Shown in pieces: positions 44,488-53,331 of a stretch of 64,000 nucleotides of DNA (position 1 is its first letter; every line of letters begins with the position of its first letter). The notes below the pieces were generated by a model. The model did no database searches. It was given only the letters and a program-made list of their open reading frames with translations, and was not told the origin of the DNA. Origin of the DNA: an uncultured Sphingomonadaceae bacterium (lineage in GTDB: Bacteria > Pseudomonadota > Alphaproteobacteria > Sphingomonadales > Sphingomonadaceae); the NCBI GenBank assembly GCA_947495985.1, contig CANMBD010000005.1, positions 62,001 to 126,000 of the forward strand, in the 5' to 3' direction. A program made the position numbers and the translations under genes.

Positions 44488-45803
44488 TCTACCCCACCGC
44501 CCGGGCTGTTTTCCTGATCGCTATTGGCGCGCCGGTTGCGGCGTTGCTTGCTGCGCTCATGCCGAACCTCTGGGCGATTGGCATGGCTTGGGCGGCTATG
44601 TTGGTCTTGCTGCTTGTCGTCGATGGCCTGATCGCTGCAAAGGCTGGCAACGTCCAGCTTGCCGTTCCCAATAGTACCGAAATAGGCGCGCCGCTGGAAC
44701 TCGACCTGCAAGCAGATTTTGCTGGCCTGATGACCCCTCGGCAAGTGAGCGGCAATCTGGGCGTGGATGACCGGCTTTCAGATTCCGGCCGGATGGAATT
44801 TACGCTTGATCGTTCTGAACCGGGAGAGTCGACCTATCGCGGCGCGACAACGACAATACCGAACCGCAGGGGAACAGGGGATATCGGAAAGCTCTGGTTG
44901 CGTTGGAAAGGTCCTCTGGGTCTGGCATGGCGTCAGACCTCCAAGCAAAGTGATCAGTCCATCGCGATCATGCCTAATATTTCAGCTGTACGCAGTCCGA
45001 CTGTGCAGATGTTCCTCAGGGATTCCGTTTTTGGTCTGTTGGCCCGCAAATTTCGCGGCGAGGGCAGCGAGTTTGAGGCACTGACCGAATATCAGCCGGG
45101 TATGGACCGGCGGAGTATCGACTGGAAAGGATCGGCGCGGCATAGCAAATTGCTGGCCAAAGAATATGATACGGAGCGCAACAACCAGATTGTCTTTGCG
45201 CTGGATTGTGGGTCGGCCATGTGTGAACCGATTGACGGTCTGCCGCGTATCGACCGTGCGGTGTCGGCGGCGTTGCTGACGGCATATATCACCTTGAAAT
45301 CCGGTGATAAAACAAGCTTGTTCAGCTTTGCCGCGAAGCCGGAATTGTCGACGCCCTTTCTGTCTGGCAGCCGTAATTTTTATCGGATGCAACAGGATGC
45401 CGCGACGATTGACTACCGGCATCAGGAAAGCAACTACACCTTGGCTTTGTCAGCACTTTCCAGCCGTTTGCAGCGGCGCTCGCTGATTATTATTTTTACA
45501 GATTTCACCGACCCGACCAGTGCGGATTTGATGCTGGAGGCCGCTGGACGATTGATTGACAAACATCTGGTGCTGTTCGTGGTGCTGGAAGACAAGGAAT
45601 TGTTGGAATTAATTGAGAAGAAACCGGAAAATGCCGAAGATGTGGCGCGCAGCGTGACCGCCCAGAGTCTGCTCGACCAGAAAAAGCTGGTTGTGACCCG
45701 GCTTCAGCATATGGGTATTGATGTGGTTGAAGGCGCGCATGAAAATATCGGTACACGGCTGATTAACAGTTACCTTAAGATCAAGCGGCGGGGTGCGATT
45801 TAA
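44484..45803 (+). CDS. DUF58 domain protein
   Basis: A 439-residue protein with two N-terminal hydrophobic helices and a DUF58 domain; the hallmark EYQPGMDRRSIDWKGSARHSKLLAKEY lies at about residues 200-230, followed by a VWA-like strand LDCGSAM in which the usual DxSxS metal motif is degenerate. In other systems DUF58 and MoxR proteins work as a pair. The start is TTG 44484 in a TTGA overlap with the MoxR stop. Confidence 0.88.
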   Translation: MIYPTARAVFLIAIGAPVAALLAALMPNLWAIGMAWAAMLVLLLVVDGLIAAKAGNVQLAVPNSTEIGAPLELDLQADFAGLMTPRQVSGNLGVDDRLSDSGRMEFTLDRSEPGESTYRGATTTIPNRRGTGDIGKLWLRWKGPLGLAWRQTSKQSDQSIAIMPNISAVRSPTVQMFLRDSVFGLLARKFRGEGSEFEALTEYQPGMDRRSIDWKGSARHSKLLAKEYDTERNNQIVFALDCGSAMCEPIDGLPRIDRAVSAALLTAYITLKSGDKTSLFSFAAKPELSTPFLSGSRNFYRMQQDAATIDYRHQESNYTLALSALSSRLQRRSLIIIFTDFTDPTSADLMLEAAGRLIDKHLVLFVVLEDKELLELIEKKPENAEDVARSVTAQSLLDQKKLVVTRLQHMGIDVVEGAHENIGTRLINSYLKIKRRGAI

Positions 45804-46846
45804 TGGCGAGCGTGGCGACCGATCCCGACGTACAGCAGGCGATAGAATCCGCTGCCCTCAAAAGCGACCGCTTTCGTCTTGAACGGGAAGCCGACTGGAT
45901 ACGGCTGGAAGAAATTGTCACCAAGATGGAAAAGGGCAAGACCCGGCGGTTGAGTGATGAGGATGTGCTTGCGCTCCCGACGCTTTACCGGACATTGCTG
46001 TCGAGTCTTTCTATCGCTCGCGAAAGCTCTCTTGATGCCGGGCTGATCGACTATCTCGAAGGCCTGGCGCTGCGGTCCTACTTCATGGTTTATGGCACCC
46101 AGACCAGTTTCGGACGCTGGCTAAAGGGCTTTTTCGGCGGCGGTTGGAGCCAGGCTATCCGGGAGATCAAGCTGGACATCTGGATCGCGTTATTCGTCAT
46201 GATCGCCGGGACCTTGATCGGCTATGCGCTCGTCGCCGGCGATAGCGACTGGTACTACGCTCTCGTGCCCGGAAACTTTGCCGAAGTCCGGGTGCCGGGT
46301 GCCAGTGAAGAAGCTTTGCGCGGAACGCTATTCGGTGCCGAGAAACAGGATGGCCTGGGCGTTTTCGCGGCCTATTTGTTCAGCAACAATGCGCAGGTCG
46401 CTATACTCGCTTTTGCTTTGGGCTTTGCTTTTGGAATACCGAGCATCTTGCTGCTCATTCACAATATGGCTCTTTTGGGCGCGATGCTGTGGGTGTTCGC
46501 TCAACGGGGTTTGACGCTGGAATTTGTCGGTTGGCTATCCATTCATGGCACGACCGAATTGTTCGCGATCCTGCTGGCCGGAGCGGCCGGTATTCATGTC
46601 GGGCGTTCGATTGCCTTTCCCGGTGCAAAATCCCATCTGACTGCTGCCAGCGATGCGGGCAAGCGCGCAGCTCTGGTAATGGCCGGCGTGGTGATCATGC
46701 TGATTTGCGCAGGTTTGCTGGAAGGTTTCGCGCGTCAGCTGATCAACAGTACCGCCCTGCGTTATGCGGTTGGCGGTGCAATGCTTACATTCTGGCTGGT
46801 TTATTTCTTTGTCTTTGGCCGTAACCGCGCGGAGAACCGGTTATGA
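45803..46846 (+). CDS. SpoIIM-family (stage II sporulation protein M-like) membrane protein
   Basis: A 347-residue inner-membrane protein of the SpoIIM/DUF95 group. The N-terminal part is soluble (residues of about 1-110), then about five helices including AYLFSNNAQVAILAFALGFAFGIPSILLL, which carries the family's NN-x-x-A pattern. The name does not imply sporulation: no sporulation genes are present. TAATG overlap with DUF58; ATGA overlap with the RDD gene. Confidence 0.85.
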   Translation: MASVATDPDVQQAIESAALKSDRFRLEREADWIRLEEIVTKMEKGKTRRLSDEDVLALPTLYRTLLSSLSIARESSLDAGLIDYLEGLALRSYFMVYGTQTSFGRWLKGFFGGGWSQAIREIKLDIWIALFVMIAGTLIGYALVAGDSDWYYALVPGNFAEVRVPGASEEALRGTLFGAEKQDGLGVFAAYLFSNNAQVAILAFALGFAFGIPSILLLIHNMALLGAMLWVFAQRGLTLEFVGWLSIHGTTELFAILLAGAAGIHVGRSIAFPGAKSHLTAASDAGKRAALVMAGVVIMLICAGLLEGFARQLINSTALRYAVGGAMLTFWLVYFFVFGRNRAENRL

Positions 46847-47790
46847 ACACGACAACAACCGATCCCTGGATCAGGCGATCAACCAATCCCAAGCTGGACC
46901 GGGTGATGGTCTCTCCGGAGGGCGTTCCGCTCAATGTAACCGTTGCCACTGCCGGTGCACGCGCCGGTGCCTTGACGCTGGATATCCTAATCATCTTGGG
47001 CCTCATCCTCGGTGTGACACTGCTGGGACTGCTTGTTTTGTGGGGCTTTGAGGCTGCTTTTGGTGCGGGTGTAAGTCTGGAAACAAGCGGCCCGTTAAAC
47101 GTGGTCTTTGTCCTTTGGATCATCGCCGTGTTTCTGTTCCGTAACGCCTATTTCCTCTATTTCGAACTGGGTGAACGTGCGGCGACATGGGGTAAGCGCG
47201 CCGTCGGCATCCGGGTAGCGGCGCGTGATGGCGGGCGATTGACCGCAGAGGCTGTGATTGCGCGTAACATCATTCGCGATATCGAACTGTTCCTGCCGCT
47301 TGTATTTATAACATCCGGCGAGGCCGAGGGCACGATGAGTGACTTTACGGCGTGGGCGGGCTTTCTCTGGGTGTTGATGTTTCTGCTCTTTCCCTTGTTC
47401 AACAAGGACCGGCTGCGCTGTGGTGATCTGATTGCCGGGACGTGGGTGATCCAGAATGTGAAGCGGAATCTGGGCGGCGTTGTGGCGCCTTCGGCTGATG
47501 CGAATGGTGCGGGCGCCGGGCAGGCGTCGGCGCGCTATGAATTTTCGGACGCTGATCTGTCTGTCTATGGAGAGTTTGAGCTGCAGACGTTGGAAAGTGT
47601 ACTCAGAACCGGAACCGACGAGGCCCTGGAAACAGTGACGAAATCAATCTGCGCCAAAATTGGTTGGGAGCCGGGCACCGGTGATGAACGCATATTTCTG
47701 GAGGCTTATTACACTGCGCTCAGAGCAAAACTGGAAAGCGGGATGCGTTTCGGAAAACGCCGGAAGGATAAATATTCCGCTGATATTTAA
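46843..47790 (+). CDS. RDD family membrane protein
   Basis: A 315-residue protein with an RDD domain (about residues 28-200): two or three helices and the conserved ELGERAATWGKRAVGIRV, then ARNIIRDIELFLP (R-N-x-x-R-D pattern). The C-terminal 120 residues are soluble and uncharacterised. Last gene of the six-gene operon. Function unknown; RDD proteins in some species act in ion transport or stress. Confidence 0.83.
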   Translation: MNTTTTDPWIRRSTNPKLDRVMVSPEGVPLNVTVATAGARAGALTLDILIILGLILGVTLLGLLVLWGFEAAFGAGVSLETSGPLNVVFVLWIIAVFLFRNAYFLYFELGERAATWGKRAVGIRVAARDGGRLTAEAVIARNIIRDIELFLPLVFITSGEAEGTMSDFTAWAGFLWVLMFLLFPLFNKDRLRCGDLIAGTWVIQNVKRNLGGVVAPSADANGAGAGQASARYEFSDADLSVYGEFELQTLESVLRTGTDEALETVTKSICAKIGWEPGTGDERIFLEAYYTALRAKLESGMRFGKRRKDKYSADI

Positions 47791-47850
47791 TGAGTCGATT
47801 AAACCGGTTCCGCGATTCTTGAAAGTGAATGTCCACGAGAGTCGCGCTTG

Positions 47851-47871
47851 CCGTAGCGTCACCTGCTACGG
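47851..47871 (+). terminator. Possible terminator after the RDD operon
   Basis: CCGTAGC-GTCACCT-GCTACGG, a 7-base perfect stem 60 bases beyond the RDD stop. It is followed by TCTTTAG only, so a weak or rho-assisted terminator at best. Confidence 0.35.
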
Positions 47872-47942
47872 TCTTTAGATCAGCTTGTTTTCTGCGGTTT
47901 TTGGCGTATGTTGCGGCCAAATTCATCATTGGAGAGTCGGTC

Positions 47943-49139
47943 ATGAACCTGGAGTTCACTGCAGAAGAAAAAGCTTTTCGCGACGAAGTGCGCAGCTTTA
48001 TCGAGAATAATTACCCTCAGAATATCGAACGTGCGGCGGTTCAGGACGATATGAGCCCTGAAGATATGACCGCATGGCACAAAATTCTTGGCGAAAAAGG
48101 TTGGTCCGTTCCGGCTTGGCCTGAGCAATATGGCGGTACCGGCTGGACCCCGACGCAGCGCTATATCTGGTCAGAGGAAAACGCGCGTGTGAATGCGGTT
48201 ATGCCGCTGCCCTTCGGCGTCGCGATGGTTGGCCCGGTCATTTATACATTCGGCAATGAAGAACAGAAAGCCAAGCATCTGCCGGGCATTAAAAGCGGCA
48301 ATACCTGGTGGTGTCAGGGCTATTCAGAGCCCGGCGCCGGTTCAGACCTTGCGTCGCTGAAAACAACTGCGGTGCGTGATGGTGATGATTACATCATCAA
48401 TGGTCAGAAGACATGGACAACATTGGCGCAGCATGCCGATTGGGGTTTCTTCCTGTGCCGCACCGATCCCGATGCGCCCAAGCCGCAACAAGGTATCAGC
48501 TTCATTCTGGTGGACATGAAAACGCCGGGCATCGAAGTGCGTCCGATCAAGCTCATTGACGGCGGCTATGAGGTCAACGAAGTGTGGCTCACCGACGTGC
48601 GGGTGCCAGCGGAAAACCTGATTGGCGAAGAGAATAAGGGCTGGACCTACGCGAAGTTCCTGCTGGCGCATGAGCGCTCCGGCATTGCCGGCGTGGCGCG
48701 TTCCAAGCGCGGTGTCGAGCAGCTGAAAGAAATTGCCCAGCATGAGATGCTTGATGGTGAGCCACTGCTTCAGGACATGGGTTTTGCTACCAAGATCAGC
48801 CAGCTGGAAATTGATCTCGCGGCATTGGAGATTACCGAGCTTCGGACATTGGCTGGCGAACAGGCAGGTAAAGGCCCTGGTCCTGAAAGTTCCTTGTTGA
48901 AAGTGAAGGGTACAGAAATTCAGCAACGCCTGACGGAATTGACGCTGGAAGCAGTTGGCCATTATGGCACGCCTGATTTCCGCAGCTTCCCGGCTGATGG
49001 CTCCAACGATTTCCCGATCGGACCGGATTATGCGCACAGCGCGGCACCGACCTATTTCAATATGCGCAAGACATCGATCTACGGTGGATCAAACGAGATT
49101 CAGCGTAACATCATCACCAAAATGGTCCTCGGACTTTAG
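47943..49139 (+). CDS. Acyl-CoA dehydrogenase, large partner of a paired enzyme
   Basis: A 398-residue FAD-dependent acyl-CoA dehydrogenase of the pimeloyl-CoA dehydrogenase/FadE type. FAD/substrate segments GYSEPGAGSDLASLKT and INGQKTWTT are visible. At the C-terminus the family's YEGT catalytic-glutamate motif reads YGGSNEIQRN, so the usual Glu is absent. ATG 47943 follows GGAGAGTCGGTC; the longer frame from 47829 is rejected. It lies 34 bases before a second, diverged dehydrogenase, as in alpha2beta2 enzymes acting on bulky or dicarboxylic acyl-CoAs. Confidence 0.9.
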   Translation: MNLEFTAEEKAFRDEVRSFIENNYPQNIERAAVQDDMSPEDMTAWHKILGEKGWSVPAWPEQYGGTGWTPTQRYIWSEENARVNAVMPLPFGVAMVGPVIYTFGNEEQKAKHLPGIKSGNTWWCQGYSEPGAGSDLASLKTTAVRDGDDYIINGQKTWTTLAQHADWGFFLCRTDPDAPKPQQGISFILVDMKTPGIEVRPIKLIDGGYEVNEVWLTDVRVPAENLIGEENKGWTYAKFLLAHERSGIAGVARSKRGVEQLKEIAQHEMLDGEPLLQDMGFATKISQLEIDLAALEITELRTLAGEQAGKGPGPESSLLKVKGTEIQQRLTELTLEAVGHYGTPDFRSFPADGSNDFPIGPDYAHSAAPTYFNMRKTSIYGGSNEIQRNIITKMVLGL

Positions 49140-49173
49140 ATCCAACCCGCAAATATAATAAGAAAGCGAAACT

Positions 49174-50313
49174 ATGGATTTCAATTTTTCTGACGAACAG
49201 AATATGGTTCGTGACGGTATTTCACGACTGGTTCGGGAACAATATGACTGGGATACACGCCGCGCCGTGATCGCCAGTGAGTCTGGCTGGCGGCCGGAAT
49301 TCTGGGCGCAACTTGCCGAACTGGGCATGCTGGCGGCACCCTTCTCTGAAGAAGATGGCGGCTTTGGCGGCGGTGCGGTCGAAACCATGCTGATCATGGA
49401 AGAATTTGGCAAAGGCCTGGTGGTCGAGCCGTTTATTCCCAGTGTGGTCTGTGCCGGCGGTTTCCTGAAACATGCCGGGACAGCCGCGCAGAAGGAAGAA
49501 TATCTCAGCGCGATCATCGCGGGAGAGAAGGTTTTCGCCTTTGCCTATGCCGAGCCGCAGGGCCGCTATGATCTTGCCAACCTGACGACCACAGCGAAGA
49601 AAGATGGCGACGGTTACTCGCTCAACGGCCACAAAGCGGTCGTGATCGGCGCGCCTTGGGCAAGCCATTTCGTGGTGACGGCGCGTACATCCGGCGGACA
49701 GTCGGATGAAGGTGGTGTATCGGTGTTTATCGTTGCCAAGGATGCCGATGGCGTCAGCCTGCGCGACTATGCAACGGTTGATGGTCGCCGCGCTTCGGAG
49801 GTTTATTTTGAGAATGTTTCGGTTCCGGCTGATGCCCTGATCGGAGAGTTGGACAATGGTCTGCCACTGATCGAGACGGTTGTCGATGAAGCGACAGCGG
49901 CGGTTTGCGCCGAAGCCACCGGCGCGATGCAGGTGACCCACGCGATGACGCTGGAATATGCCAAGCAGCGTAAGCAATTCGGCGTGCCGATCAGCAGTTT
50001 CCAGGTGCTCCAGCACCGCATGGTCGATATGTTCATGGAATATGAGCAGTCGATTTCCATGTCCTATCTTGCCACGATTAAGCTCGATGAAGACGAAGCG
50101 ATCCGCAAACATGCGGTCTCTTCGGCCAAAGTCCGCGTCGGACAATCGGCACGCTTTGTCGGCCAGTCGGCGGTGCAGACCCATGGCGGCATGGGCGTAA
50201 CCGATGAGACCGCGGTCGGCAGCTATTTCAAACGGCTGTCGATCATCGAAAGCGAATTTGGCAGCGTCGATCATCATATGCGGCGGCACGTTAAATTGAC
50301 CGCTGCTCAGTAA
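49174..50313 (+). CDS. Acyl-CoA dehydrogenase, small partner of a paired enzyme
   Basis: A 379-residue acyl-CoA dehydrogenase-like protein resembling pimeloyl-CoA dehydrogenase small subunits. N-terminal FNFSDEQNMVRDGISRLV, middle AYAEPQGRYDLANLTT in place of the usual flavin loop, and C-terminal QTHGGMGVTDETAVGSYFKRL. No canonical YEGT-type glutamate. Likely forms a heteromer with the preceding protein, which may be the only active arrangement. Ends shortly before a strong terminator. Confidence 0.88.
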   Translation: MDFNFSDEQNMVRDGISRLVREQYDWDTRRAVIASESGWRPEFWAQLAELGMLAAPFSEEDGGFGGGAVETMLIMEEFGKGLVVEPFIPSVVCAGGFLKHAGTAAQKEEYLSAIIAGEKVFAFAYAEPQGRYDLANLTTTAKKDGDGYSLNGHKAVVIGAPWASHFVVTARTSGGQSDEGGVSVFIVAKDADGVSLRDYATVDGRRASEVYFENVSVPADALIGELDNGLPLIETVVDEATAAVCAEATGAMQVTHAMTLEYAKQRKQFGVPISSFQVLQHRMVDMFMEYEQSISMSYLATIKLDEDEAIRKHAVSSAKVRVGQSARFVGQSAVQTHGGMGVTDETAVGSYFKRLSIIESEFGSVDHHMRRHVKLTAAQ

Positions 50314-50336
50314 GGCAGACGTCATAGCCCTATCAT

Positions 50337-50374
50337 AAAAGGGGGTGCGGCCAGACTGGCTGTGCCCCCTTTTT
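50337..50374 (+). terminator. Rho-independent terminator after the acyl-CoA dehydrogenase pair
   Basis: AAAAGGGGG ... CCCCCTTTTT stem with an inner GCCAG/CTGGC stem, ending in a T-run, 24 bases after the stop. The symmetrical A- and T-runs would also let it work in reverse. Confidence 0.85.
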
Positions 50375-50410
50375 CGCGTTATCCCACTTCTTCCCAGGGA
50401 GGGGATTAGT

Positions 50411-51727
50411 ATGGTTCAACGGTCTGCCACGATTCCAGGCAAAGCAACGGGCAACATATACCGCTACTATATCCTGTTTGTGATGATGCTGACCTACATG
50501 TTCAACATCACCGACCGTATGGTCATGTCGATCCTGATTGAGGATATCAAGGCAGACTTTGTCCTGACCGACACACAAATCGGTCTGTTGGCCGGAACGG
50601 CTTTTACTCTTTTCTATGTTTTGCTCGGGATACCCGCGGGCCGCTTGGCGGACCGGACCAATCGCAAAAAAATGATCTCGATTGCGGTAAGCCTGTGGAG
50701 CCTGATGACGGCGCTGTGCGGGGTTGCCACAGGTTTCTGGACCCTGTTTCTGGCGCGACTGGGCGTGGGTGTCGGAGAGGCAGGCGGCAACCCCCCGGCT
50801 ATTTCTATCCTGACCAATTATTTCCAATCCCATGAGCTATCCCGGGCGATGGGGATTTTCTCGGTGGGTGCCGTGCTTGGTCCGGTGGTCGGCTTTGTGG
50901 CAGGCGGTCTGCTTGCTGAGGCTTATGGCTGGCGGTGGACGTTCATCATTCTGGGATTGCCGGGCATATTGCTCGGGCTGCTGATTTACCTGACGGTACG
51001 CGAACCTGACCGCAGCCAGTTTTCAAACTCTGAAGAGGAAAAGGTCAAAGCGGCGACACAAGAACCGTTTGCCACAACCATGGCCTCGCTCTGGCGCAAC
51101 CGGATATTCATGCGTGTTGCCCTGGCGAACGCGTTGGCGGTTACGGCTTCTTATGCCTTTGCCATATGGTTGGCGCCGATCCTGATCCGCAATTTCGAGA
51201 TCCCGGTGTCGCAGGTCGGCATTTATCTGGGGGTTGTCTGGATTGCTGGCGGGGTCCCCGGCATGGTCATCGGCGGTTATGTGACGGACAAACTGGCCCT
51301 CAGAAATCCGAAATGGCGGGCATGGTATTGCGCCATCGTGGTGCTGGCGGCGCTGCCGCTCTTGTGCCTCTGTCTGCTCACTGACAATCTGGTCCTGGCG
51401 CTCATTATTTATGCTGTCGGCTATGGTGTGCATTCGTCCACCCAAGGTCCCGCAATAGCAATGATGCAATCATCAGTATCACCAACCGAGCGGGGTACAG
51501 CGTCCTCCATTGCCAGTCTGTCCGCGACTTTCCTGGGTTATTTCATTGGCCCTGCCGTGGCCGGGGCTATCAGCGATAGACTAGCACCGGACTATGGCAC
51601 ATTATCGCTCAACTATGCCGTTATCGGCATTACGATATTGAGCCTGACCCTGGCGATACTCGCTTATCTCTATGCCGCCAGAGCCGTTCCTGATACGCCG
51701 CCAAAGGGAGCGTTGTCGTCACAATAA
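50411..51727 (+). CDS. MFS transporter (Spinster-like)
   Basis: A 438-residue major facilitator with about 12 helices. Motif A-like GIPAGRLADRTNRKKMI lies between helices 2 and 3, GVGVGEAGGNPPAISIL is the helix 4 region, and the opening YYILFVMMLTYMFNITDRMVMSILIEDIKADF resembles the sugar/spinster-type subgroup frequent in sphingomonad catabolic clusters. ATG 50411 follows GGGAGGGGATTAGT; the GTG at 50345 lies in the terminator. A role in importing the cluster's substrate is plausible. Confidence 0.88.
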   Translation: MVQRSATIPGKATGNIYRYYILFVMMLTYMFNITDRMVMSILIEDIKADFVLTDTQIGLLAGTAFTLFYVLLGIPAGRLADRTNRKKMISIAVSLWSLMTALCGVATGFWTLFLARLGVGVGEAGGNPPAISILTNYFQSHELSRAMGIFSVGAVLGPVVGFVAGGLLAEAYGWRWTFIILGLPGILLGLLIYLTVREPDRSQFSNSEEEKVKAATQEPFATTMASLWRNRIFMRVALANALAVTASYAFAIWLAPILIRNFEIPVSQVGIYLGVVWIAGGVPGMVIGGYVTDKLALRNPKWRAWYCAIVVLAALPLLCLCLLTDNLVLALIIYAVGYGVHSSTQGPAIAMMQSSVSPTERGTASSIASLSATFLGYFIGPAVAGAISDRLAPDYGTLSLNYAVIGITILSLTLAILAYLYAARAVPDTPPKGALSSQ

Positions 51728-52459
51728 CAATCCGCCGTCGGCGATAAGCGTCTGTCCCACCACATAGCGCGCCAGCGGTGATGCAAGGAACAGCGATAAC
51801 CCCGCCATGTCGTCGGGATCGCCAATACGGCCAACCGGAATATTCCGGATGGTCGCATCGCGCCGTTTCGGATTTTCCGTTGTCACGGCCGTCATCTTGG
51901 TGGCGATCAGGCCCGGAGCAATGCCGTTCACGCGGATGCCATCCGGGGCCCATGCTTTGCCGAGCGTTCGGGTCAATCCCATGGCTCCGGTTTTCGATGC
52001 ATTGTAGGCTGGGTTACCAACCGTCGCGTGAAAGGCTGCGGTCGAGCTGATAATGATCAGCGAGCCGCCGGCTTCTTTGAGCAGATCATGAAACTGTCCG
52101 GCAAAGGTCATCAGGCTGTTGAGATTGACCTGGATCACCTTGGCAAAATTATCCGGTTCAAATTCCTGCCGCTTGTAGAGCACCATGCCTTGCGAACAGA
52201 TCAGCACATCGAGACGGTCAAATGTCTGGCGATAGGCGGCAATGGCGGCATCATCGGCAGCATCGACCTGCGCATAATGCAGGCCTTCCAGATCAGAGCC
52301 TTTGTCCTTCGAATAATCATCTGCGCTCCCACGCGTACCTGTAACATGAACCTGCGCACCGCATCCGCGAAAGGCTTGCGCTGTGGCATTGCCTATCCCG
52401 CTGGAGCCGCCAATGACGGAAACTATCTTATTCTCATAATTCAGGGACGCGTCGATCAT
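51719..52459 (-). CDS. SDR family oxidoreductase (1 of 3)
   Basis: A 246-residue classical short-chain dehydrogenase. Cofactor loop GGSSGIG near residue 17, catalytic Ser in IIISSTAA and YNASK (Tyr-xxx-Lys); the usual NNAG segment is altered to SQG. ATG 52459 is used with AAGGCCAGAC upstream; the frame extends to 52489 without a better start. Overlaps the MFS gene tail-to-tail by 9 bases. Substrate unknown. Confidence 0.9.
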   Translation of the reverse strand: MIDASLNYENKIVSVIGGSSGIGNATAQAFRGCGAQVHVTGTRGSADDYSKDKGSDLEGLHYAQVDAADDAAIAAYRQTFDRLDVLICSQGMVLYKRQEFEPDNFAKVIQVNLNSLMTFAGQFHDLLKEAGGSLIIISSTAAFHATVGNPAYNASKTGAMGLTRTLGKAWAPDGIRVNGIAPGLIATKMTAVTTENPKRRDATIRNIPVGRIGDPDDMAGLSLFLASPLARYVVGQTLIADGGLLL

Positions 52460-52560
52460 GTCTGGCCTTTTCCTTTTTCCACTATGCAAAGCGATATTGG
52501 CCGAGCCGATGGCGATGGTCTAGAGCCTATGTTGAAAACGCATAATTCAGAGGAAAAAGC

Positions 52561-53331
52561 ATGGACATTCCCTTCTCACTCGCAGGCCGGACCGCTCTGA
52601 TCGCTGGTGCATCATCGGGACTGGGCGCGCATTTTGCCGAACTTTTTGGGGCAGCGGGAGCCAATGTGGTGTTGGGCGCACGGCGCACGGATCGCACGGC
52701 TGAAGTGGCGGACAAGATTGTGGCCGCTGGGGGTCAGGCGCTGGCGGTGCCCCTGGATGTGACGGATGAGGCGTCGGTCATTGCAGCCTATGATGCGGCA
52801 GAAGCAGAATTTGGCGTCGTGAATTCGATCATCGCCAATGCCGGGTTCAGTGAGTCGGGCAGAACAACCGAATTGCCGCTGGCTGACGTGCAGCGGCTGG
52901 TGAACACAAATTTCATGGGTGTTTATGCAACCGCGCGCGAAGGGGCAAAGCGGCTCATCGCCAGTGGTAGCCGTGAGAGAGAAGACGGGCGTATCACCAT
53001 TGTCGGTTCGATCACCTCCCGACTAACCGCCAATGGCGACAGCGCCTATGCCGCGACAAAAGCCGGCGTGACTCATTTGGGACGCAATATGGCGCGCGAA
53101 TGGGTGCGGCAGGGGGTCAATGTGAACACCATACATCCCGGCTATATTGCCACCGAAATTCAGGGCGACTGGTATCAGACCGAGGGCGGCAAGGCCCAGA
53201 TCGCGGGTTTCCATCGCCGCCGCTTGCAGGACATGGCGTCGCTGGATGCGATGATGCTCTATTTTTCATCCGATGCGTCGCGGTCGGTCACGGGGTCTGA
53301 CATGGTCGTGGATGACGGCCAGTCTCTATAG
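52561..53331 (+). CDS. SDR family oxidoreductase (2 of 3)
   Basis: A 256-residue classical SDR. Cofactor loop AGASSGLG at residues of about 16-23, NAGF, catalytic Ser in VGSITSRL and YAATK. GAGGAAAAAGC precedes the ATG. Divergent from SDR 1 with a 101-base promoter gap, and overlapping XdhC at the 3' end by 6 bases. Confidence 0.9.
   Translation: MDIPFSLAGRTALIAGASSGLGAHFAELFGAAGANVVLGARRTDRTAEVADKIVAAGGQALAVPLDVTDEASVIAAYDAAEAEFGVVNSIIANAGFSESGRTTELPLADVQRLVNTNFMGVYATAREGAKRLIASGSREREDGRITIVGSITSRLTANGDSAYAATKAGVTHLGRNMAREWVRQGVNVNTIHPGYIATEIQGDWYQTEGGKAQIAGFHRRRLQDMASLDAMMLYFSSDASRSVTGSDMVVDDGQSL

Noticed and set aside
45803..46846. Sporulation function suggested by SpoIIM homology
   Set aside because: No sporulation genes are present and the family is wide in non-sporulating bacteria.
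49222..50325. 367-residue minus-strand open frame
   Set aside because: Antisense to the second acyl-CoA dehydrogenase; His-rich, low-plausibility protein.
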